Part shown: positions 6,061 through 9,196 of the stretch, piece after piece
Position numbering within the stretch: the first letter of the stretch is position 1
Layout of the letters: each line of letters opens with the position of its first letter
Assembly (NCBI GenBank): GCA_902772755.1
Contig: CACYCD010000099.1
Location: forward strand, 1-9,196
Length of the DNA stretch: 9,196 bases
Source of the DNA: an uncultured Ruminococcus sp.
GTDB taxonomy: Bacteria; Bacillota; Clostridia; Oscillospirales; Acutalibacteraceae
Direction: 5' to 3'
Notes under the pieces: generated by a model
Databases searched by the model: none
What the model saw: only the letters and a program-made list of their open reading frames with translations
Told to the model about the DNA's origin: nothing
Position numbers and translations under genes: made by a program

Positions 6061-6846
6061 ATGTACAATCTTCATACCCATACGACAAGATGCAATCACG
6101 CAGTCGGAACAGACAGAGAATATGTGGAAGCGGCAATACATGCAGGTATGACTGTGCTGGGTTTTTCGGATCACTGTCCGCAGTTTTTTCCCGTTTCGGA
6201 TTACTACAGCCATTTCAGAATGAGACCCGAGCTTGCCGAGGACTATGTTTACAGCCTCAGACAGCTCAAAAAAGAATATGAAAAAGATATAAAAATACTC
6301 ATCGGCTTTGAGACGGAGTATTACCCAAAGACCTTCAGGCGGTTTATGCGGTTCATCAAGCCACTGGAGCTTGACTATCTGATAATGGGACAGCACATTG
6401 TAGGCAACGAGTACGATTTCGGCTCTTACTATGCCGGAAGGGACTGCCTGCACAGGGAGTATATCAAGGAATATGTAGATCAGGTCATTGAGGGCTTGAA
6501 CACGGGAGTGTTTACCTATCTTGCACACCCCGATATTGTGAACTATGAGGGCGACATCGAGTATTACAAGGCTCAGATGACACGCCTGTGCAAGCACGCA
6601 AGGAAAATGAAGCTCCCGTTGGAATACAATATCCTCGGCTACACCTCCGGCAAATGCTATCCGAATCCCATCTTCTGGAGGATCGCCTCGGAGATAGGGT
6701 GCAAAACCGTATTGGGCTTTGACGCTCACAATCCCCTCGCCCTGCTCAACTCCCACGCCTACGCCGAGTGCCTGGACGAGCTGAGTCTTTACGGCATAGA
6801 GCCGATAAGGTTTTCCGAAATAAAAATCAGAGCCTTGCCAAGATAA
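6061..6846 (+). CDS. PHP-family phosphatase, histidinol-phosphatase-like
   Basis: Cytoplasmic metal-dependent phosphoesterase of the PHP superfamily, 261 residues, the normal size for HisK/HisJ-type histidinol-phosphatases. Expected metal ligands are all visible: HTH (His5, His7), His13, SDH (Asp37, His38), GFETEY (82-87, Glu84), GQH (His112), AHPD (His156), and GFDAH (219-223, Asp221 and His223), consistent with a trinuclear centre. The N-terminal NLHTHTTRCNHA and the EYNILGYTSGKCYPN segment (188-202) fit this subgroup. A strong AGGAGG 6 nt upstream fixes the start. No other histidine-biosynthesis gene is nearby, so histidinol phosphate is the best guess for substrate but not proven; related PHP enzymes act on other phosphoesters. 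No plus-strand terminator is visible after the stop: the hairpin at 6854-6876 has its T run on the opposite strand, so transcripts probably enter the tRNA gene antisense. Confidence 0.9.
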   Translation: MYNLHTHTTRCNHAVGTDREYVEAAIHAGMTVLGFSDHCPQFFPVSDYYSHFRMRPELAEDYVYSLRQLKKEYEKDIKILIGFETEYYPKTFRRFMRFIKPLELDYLIMGQHIVGNEYDFGSYYAGRDCLHREYIKEYVDQVIEGLNTGVFTYLAHPDIVNYEGDIEYYKAQMTRLCKHARKMKLPLEYNILGYTSGKCYPNPIFWRIASEIGCKTVLGFDAHNPLALLNSHAYAECLDELSLYGIEPIRFSEIKIRALPR

Positions 6847-6876
6847 AAAAATAAACCCCGTCCTAAAGACGGGGTT
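6845..6876 (-). terminator. intrinsic terminator of tRNA-Thr, abutting the CCA end
   Basis: On the minus strand a perfect 9-bp stem (AACCCCGTC against GACGGGGTT; arms 6868-6876 and 6854-6862) with a 5-nt loop is followed by TTTATTTTTTT. The first stem base is the terminal A of the tRNA CCA, so there is no spacer. The end of the T run also covers part of the PHP stop codon. Confidence 0.88.
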
Positions 6877-6951
6877 GGAGCTGATAATCAGATTCGAACT
6901 GATGACCTCTTCCTTACCATGGAAGCGCTCTACCTGCTGAGCTATACCAGC
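6876..6951 (-). tRNA. tRNA-Thr (anticodon GGT)
   Basis: A 76-nt cloverleaf. The acceptor stem GCTGGTA pairs with TATCAGC (one G-T wobble); the D stem is GCTC/GAGC; the anticodon stem CTTCC/GGAAG closes the loop ATGGTAA, giving anticodon GGT, which reads ACC and ACT codons for threonine. The T arm ATCAG-TTCGAAT-CTGAT is canonical, the variable loop is 5 nt, and the 3' TCCA is encoded (discriminator T). It has its own promoter and an adjoining terminator, so it is a single-tRNA unit. It lies downstream of the DUF6062-like gene on the same strand and convergent with the PHP gene. Confidence 0.97.
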
Positions 6952-6971
6952 GTTTTGACTTTTACCAGTTT

Positions 6972-7000
6972 ATTATATCACCCTGCTGTGCAAAAGTCAA
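6972..7000 (-). promoter_or_regulatory. consensus promoter of tRNA-Thr with AT-rich upstream element
   Basis: On the minus strand TTGACT (6995-7000), 17 bp, then TATAAT (6972-6977) preceded by TGA (extended -10). The adjoining A/T run (7004-7016) sits where an UP element would bind the RNA polymerase alpha subunits. A perfect 9-bp inverted repeat, TTGACTTTT (6955-6963) and AAAAGTCAA (6992-7000), places one arm over the -35 and the other over the start region. Confidence 0.88.
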
Positions 7001-7001
7001 G

Positions 7002-7018
7002 AGTTTTTTTAAAAAACT
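7002..7018 (-). other. AT palindrome between the DUF6062-like gene and the tRNA
   Basis: AGTTTTTT-T-AAAAAACT is a perfect 8-bp dyad touching the last base of the DUF6062-like stop codon. It could act as a weak hairpin at the end of that gene, but has no GC core, and more likely serves as the UP-type element of the tRNA promoter. No convincing terminator separates the two genes. Confidence 0.35.
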
Positions 7019-7695
7019 TACGGTTTTTCTTTTGTCAAAAATTCAATGTCCCTGTCAATGACGTCAAGGCTTGTACCCCAGTCGTCACTGCCCTGATTGC
7101 GGTAGTCGAACATACTGCAAAAATGGGTGGTATCGGCTTTCAGTGACACGAGGTAATCCTTGAACAAGCCGGTGGTGACCTCGTAAAAATCCACAGCTGT
7201 ACTGCCCTTCAAAGATGAACCTGCCTTCTCCATAACTCTGCCGTAATGCTCAAGACAGATGAATTTTTGGTCACGGTAGAGCTGCTGAAACTCATTACCC
7301 TTCTTCCACTCGGTAAACAGTACCTGCAAAAAGTGATCTATGTTGGCATTTATCCTGTCGCAGACAAAACAGCTGTGAGTAAGCTCTTTTATCCGGGAGA
7401 TAAACTTCTTGTCGGGCTTCTTTCCCTTAGGGACTGCATCTATTATTTCCTGCAAATGGCTTTCAAGGATCAGAGCATTCGGGAGCTTCTTTCCCGACTG
7501 TTGCATCATTGAAAAATGTCTGTGGCAAAATCCCTTCTGATTGGTCTGAACTCTGGTGTTAGGCTCCATCATGGCATCGCCCACGATGTAATTCACCTGT
7601 ATCTGTTCAAGCATTCTTTCCATAGTGCAGAACGGACAGCCTGTTTTTTCCATAAATATATCATTTATCGGTATTGTGCGTATATCCTCTTTCAT
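7018..7695 (-). CDS. DUF6062-like cysteine-motif protein of unknown function
   Basis: A 225-residue soluble protein I place, from memory, in the DUF6062 family of Clostridia; its function is not known. It has two similar halves, each with a CxxC followed by a CxxH: CPFC (20-23) with CHRH (57-60), and CFVC (109-112) with CLEH (147-150). Such duplicated sites suggest metal, heme or redox binding, which is an inference. HFC (191-193) and the segment FDYRNQGSDDWGTS (196-209) look like further conserved landmarks. There is no signal peptide or membrane helix. ATG 7695 is preferred over the ATG at 7710 because GGAG (7705-7708) is 9 nt upstream of it, whereas the 7710 start has no ribosome site and overlaps this one. 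It is divergent from ogg, sharing a symmetric promoter region, and lies 18 nt before the tRNA-Thr -35. Confidence 0.82.
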   Translation of the reverse strand: MKEDIRTIPINDIFMEKTGCPFCTMERMLEQIQVNYIVGDAMMEPNTRVQTNQKGFCHRHFSMMQQSGKKLPNALILESHLQEIIDAVPKGKKPDKKFISRIKELTHSCFVCDRINANIDHFLQVLFTEWKKGNEFQQLYRDQKFICLEHYGRVMEKAGSSLKGSTAVDFYEVTTGLFKDYLVSLKADTTHFCSMFDYRNQGSDDWGTSLDVIDRDIEFLTKEKP

Positions 7696-7704
7696 TATGA
7701 TCAT

Positions 7705-7708
7705 CTCC
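7705..7708 (-). promoter_or_regulatory. ribosome binding site selecting ATG 7695
   Basis: GGAG on the minus strand, 9 nt from the ATG at 7695. It overlaps the in-frame upstream ATG at 7710, which therefore is unlikely to be the start and would add only MEMII. Confidence 0.65.
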
Positions 7709-7724
7709 ATAAATATCTAAAATC

Positions 7725-7757
7725 ATTATAGCACAAACAGACAAAATATGCTATAAT
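7725..7757. promoter_or_regulatory. symmetric divergent promoters for the DUF6062-like gene and ogg
   Basis: ATTATAGCA (7725-7733) and TGCTATAAT (7749-7757) form a perfect 9-bp inverted repeat 15 bp apart. Read outward, each arm is an extended -10 (TGC-TATAAT). At 17-bp spacing the -35 position of each promoter (TAGCAT at 7748-7753 for minus, TAGCAC at 7729-7734 for plus) falls on the other -10. The -35 matches are therefore poor and activity would rest on the extended -10s. Polymerases on the two promoters should exclude each other. Confidence 0.75.
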
Positions 7758-7761
7758 AAAC

Positions 7762-7767
7762 AGGGTG
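7762..7767 (+). promoter_or_regulatory. AGGGTG ribosome site of ogg, close to the predicted transcript start
   Basis: AGGGTG lies 9 nt before the ATG at 7777. The -10 ends at 7757, so transcription should start about 7763-7765, inside or just at this site. Either the start is a few bases earlier, or the mRNA has a truncated site, or translation begins leaderless at the in-frame GTG 7765. Confidence 0.45.
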
Positions 7768-7776
7768 ATTTGCAAT

Positions 7777-8616
7777 ATGAATTATGAACAAATTAACAAC
7801 GGCATACTTGTGCATAATGTCAGCTCGCTGGAGCTTGCTCAGACGCTGGACTGCGGACAGGCATTCCGCTGGACTGAAAACGAGGATAAGTCATTTTCGG
7901 GAGTTGCCTACGGAAAATTTTTGACAGTCGCATTACAGGGCGAGGATCTCTGTATATTCGGGACAGATGAAGCGGATTTTCTTAAAATATGGAAAAATTA
8001 TTTCGACCTCGACCTCGACTACTCCGCCATACGTGAGGAGATACGGCAGATACATCCCGTGCTGAATGAAGCGGCAGAGTTTGCTCCGGGAATACGTATC
8101 CTACAGCAGGAGCCGTGGGAGGCACTCTGCACCTTTATCATAAGCCAGAACAACAACATAAAACGGATCAAAGGTATAGTTGAACGGCTGTGCGAGAGCT
8201 TCGGCGAAAATATTGACGGCTGTCAGTACAGCTTTCCGTCCGCCGAACGGCTGGCAGCACTCCGCCCCGATGACCTTGCACCGCTGAGGGCAGGGTTCAG
8301 AAACCGCTACATAATCGACGCCGCACAGAAGGTCACCGCCCACGAGGTCGAGCTTGAAGCCTGCCGAACCCTCCCATACGCCGAGGCACGCAGAGAGCTG
8401 TGCAAAATAACGGGTGTGGGAACCAAGGTGGCAGACTGCACCCTACTTTTCGGACTTCACCGCATAGAAGCTTTTCCGCTTGACGTGTGGATGAAAAAAG
8501 CAATGTCAAAGCTGTTTCCCGATATGAAGCCCGAGGATTTCGGACGGTATGCAGGCATAGCACAGCAGTATATTTTTCACTATTCAAGAATGAATCCACA
8601 GCTTTTTGAGGTGTAA
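7777..8616 (+). CDS. ogg: Ogg-type 8-oxoguanine DNA glycosylase/AP lyase
   Basis: Base-excision repair enzyme that removes 8-oxoguanine and can nick the resulting abasic site; 279 residues from this ATG. The N-terminal Ogg_N domain (about 1-110) carries TLDCGQAFRW (23-32), matching the GQ-FRW motif of eukaryotic OGG1. The HhH-GPD fold follows, with ISQNNNIKRI (122-131, the NNN base-flipping motif), the helix-hairpin-helix ITGVGTKVADC (211-221) and FPLDVWM (233-239). Lys217 and Asp236 correspond to the catalytic Lys249 and Asp268 of human OGG1, which separates it from AlkA-type enzymes. An Ogg of this group has been characterised from Clostridium acetobutylicum. An in-frame GTG at 7765 could add four residues (MICN). 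The next gene begins 3 nt after the stop, so the two form an operon. Divergent from the DUF6062-like gene. Confidence 0.94.
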   Translation: MNYEQINNGILVHNVSSLELAQTLDCGQAFRWTENEDKSFSGVAYGKFLTVALQGEDLCIFGTDEADFLKIWKNYFDLDLDYSAIREEIRQIHPVLNEAAEFAPGIRILQQEPWEALCTFIISQNNNIKRIKGIVERLCESFGENIDGCQYSFPSAERLAALRPDDLAPLRAGFRNRYIIDAAQKVTAHEVELEACRTLPYAEARRELCKITGVGTKVADCTLLFGLHRIEAFPLDVWMKKAMSKLFPDMKPEDFGRYAGIAQQYIFHYSRMNPQLFEV

Positions 8617-8619
8617 GCA

Positions 8620-9196
8620 ATGCGAATGATAACAAGGATAATCGACAGTATCCTGCTTGCAGGGATAGCCTGCATCAGACTGATAGATATAAACACAAAT
8701 TTCGAGCATTGGTATTTATTGGCAGTGCTGACATTTTTCGGTGTGAACATTTTCCCCTCGTTTTACAATATCAAGTTCAAAAAATTCCGTCTGCGTATCT
8801 GCTCGGAGGGTGCCGACATCCTGTTCAGCTTTCTCGGAGCGGTGGCTGTGACGGTGGCTTTCCACACCGTATATGCCCTTACGTGGAAAACACCCGACTG
8901 GAAAAACTGGGGAATTAGCGTGACTGTCGCCGTCATTGCACTCAGCCTGACATTCTGGAATGGTATAATCAGGGTGTACCTGACCTCCGTCCAGCTCGGT
9001 ATAAAAATACGTGTTGTCGGAATAATTTGCGGACTTATCCCCATAGCAAACCTCATCGCACTGGGGATAATAATAAAAACCGTCACGGCGGAGGTAGAGT
9101 TTGAAAACAGCAGACTTCTGCTCAACCAAAGCCGCAGTACCGAAAAAATTTGCAAAACAAAATACCCCATACTTATGGTGCACGGGGTATTTTTCA
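8620..9196 (+). CDS. membrane-anchored alpha/beta hydrolase (lipase-like), N-terminal part
   Basis: The frame is open from the ATG at 8620 to the right edge (192 codons, no stop). It begins 3 nt after the ogg stop, with GAGG (8608-8611) 8 nt upstream. The first part is membrane-embedded: likely helices at about 6-23, 31-49, 65-87, 98-118 and 131-153. After a short polar stretch with two cysteines or fewer it reads TKYPILMVHGVFF (180-192). KYPI-x-x-VHG is the start of an alpha/beta hydrolase core, His188-Gly189 forming the oxyanion-hole region, as in triacylglycerol-lipase-like proteins. The nucleophile and remaining triad lie beyond the window, so activity cannot be judged. The charges flanking the helices do not settle on which side the hydrolase domain lies. 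Longer open frames on the opposite strand here are shadows lacking family motifs. Confidence 0.8.
   Translation, partial: MRMITRIIDSILLAGIACIRLIDINTNFEHWYLLAVLTFFGVNIFPSFYNIKFKKFRLRICSEGADILFSFLGAVAVTVAFHTVYALTWKTPDWKNWGISVTVAVIALSLTFWNGIIRVYLTSVQLGIKIRVVGIICGLIPIANLIALGIIIKTVTAEVEFENSRLLLNQSRSTEKICKTKYPILMVHGVFF

Noticed and set aside
5992..6756. 254-codon open frame on the minus strand opposite the PHP gene
   Set aside because: It is antisense to a gene with a full set of PHP metal ligands, has no ribosome site or family motif, and its composition looks like a codon shadow.
7018..7710. Start of the DUF6062-like protein at ATG 7710
   Set aside because: GGAG at 7705-7708 overlaps that ATG and is correctly spaced for ATG 7695 instead.
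8716..9183. Minus-strand open frames of 135 and 155 codons
   Set aside because: They lie opposite the plus-strand hydrolase, which has a good ribosome site, membrane helices and a VHG motif; the minus frames show no domain.

Overview
The window looks like ordinary chromosome from a low-to-moderate-GC gut-type Clostridia, most likely a Ruminococcus-like member of the Oscillospirales. This is inferred from gene content: a clostridial class II aldolase, a YabE-like G5/3D wall protein, a DUF6062-like cysteine protein, an Ogg-type 8-oxoguanine glycosylase, and a tRNA with encoded CCA. SigA-type promoters near consensus, with 17-bp spacers, sit in front of most units. I see no insertion sequence, phage gene, CRISPR array or integration site.

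Layout, left to right. (1) 1-560, minus: the first 186 codons of fructose-bisphosphate aldolase, running off the left edge. (2) 660-3058, minus: a two-gene ABC exporter, ATPase then permease, coupled by an ATGA overlap; the ATPase starts at GTG. (3) 3236-3709, plus: a solitary type IV pilin-like gene with its own promoter and a strong terminator. (4) 3765-4295, minus: a small lipoprotein of unknown function. (5) 4420-5676, minus: a secreted DUF348-G5-3D cell-wall protein. (6) 6061-6846, plus: a PHP-family phosphatase (histidinol-phosphatase-like). (7) 6876-6951, minus: tRNA-Thr(GGT) with a consensus promoter and an abutting terminator. (8) 7018-7695, minus: a DUF6062-like protein with two CxxC...CxxH halves. 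(9) 7777-8616, plus: Ogg-type DNA glycosylase. (10) 8620-9196, plus: the start of a membrane-anchored alpha/beta hydrolase, 3 nt behind ogg and running off the right edge.

The window is a mosaic of short units rather than one pathway. The clear functional couplings are the ABC pair, the ogg-hydrolase operon, and the DUF6062/ogg divergent pair, which shares a symmetric promoter: a perfect 9-bp inverted repeat in which each -10 region overlaps the -35 position of the other. Four units (pilin, lipoprotein, G5/3D protein, hydrolase) act at the cell surface.

I found no convincing new multi-gene system. The points most worth a second look are the shared divergent promoter, the tandem CAGA-N4-TCTG boxes at 5842-5867, the cysteine protein next to ogg, the lone pilin, the Asp-to-Asn change in the 3D domain, and the PHP gene that appears to transcribe antisense into tRNA-Thr. 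Two real coding regions, the aldolase and the hydrolase, are cut by the window edges and lack a stop here.
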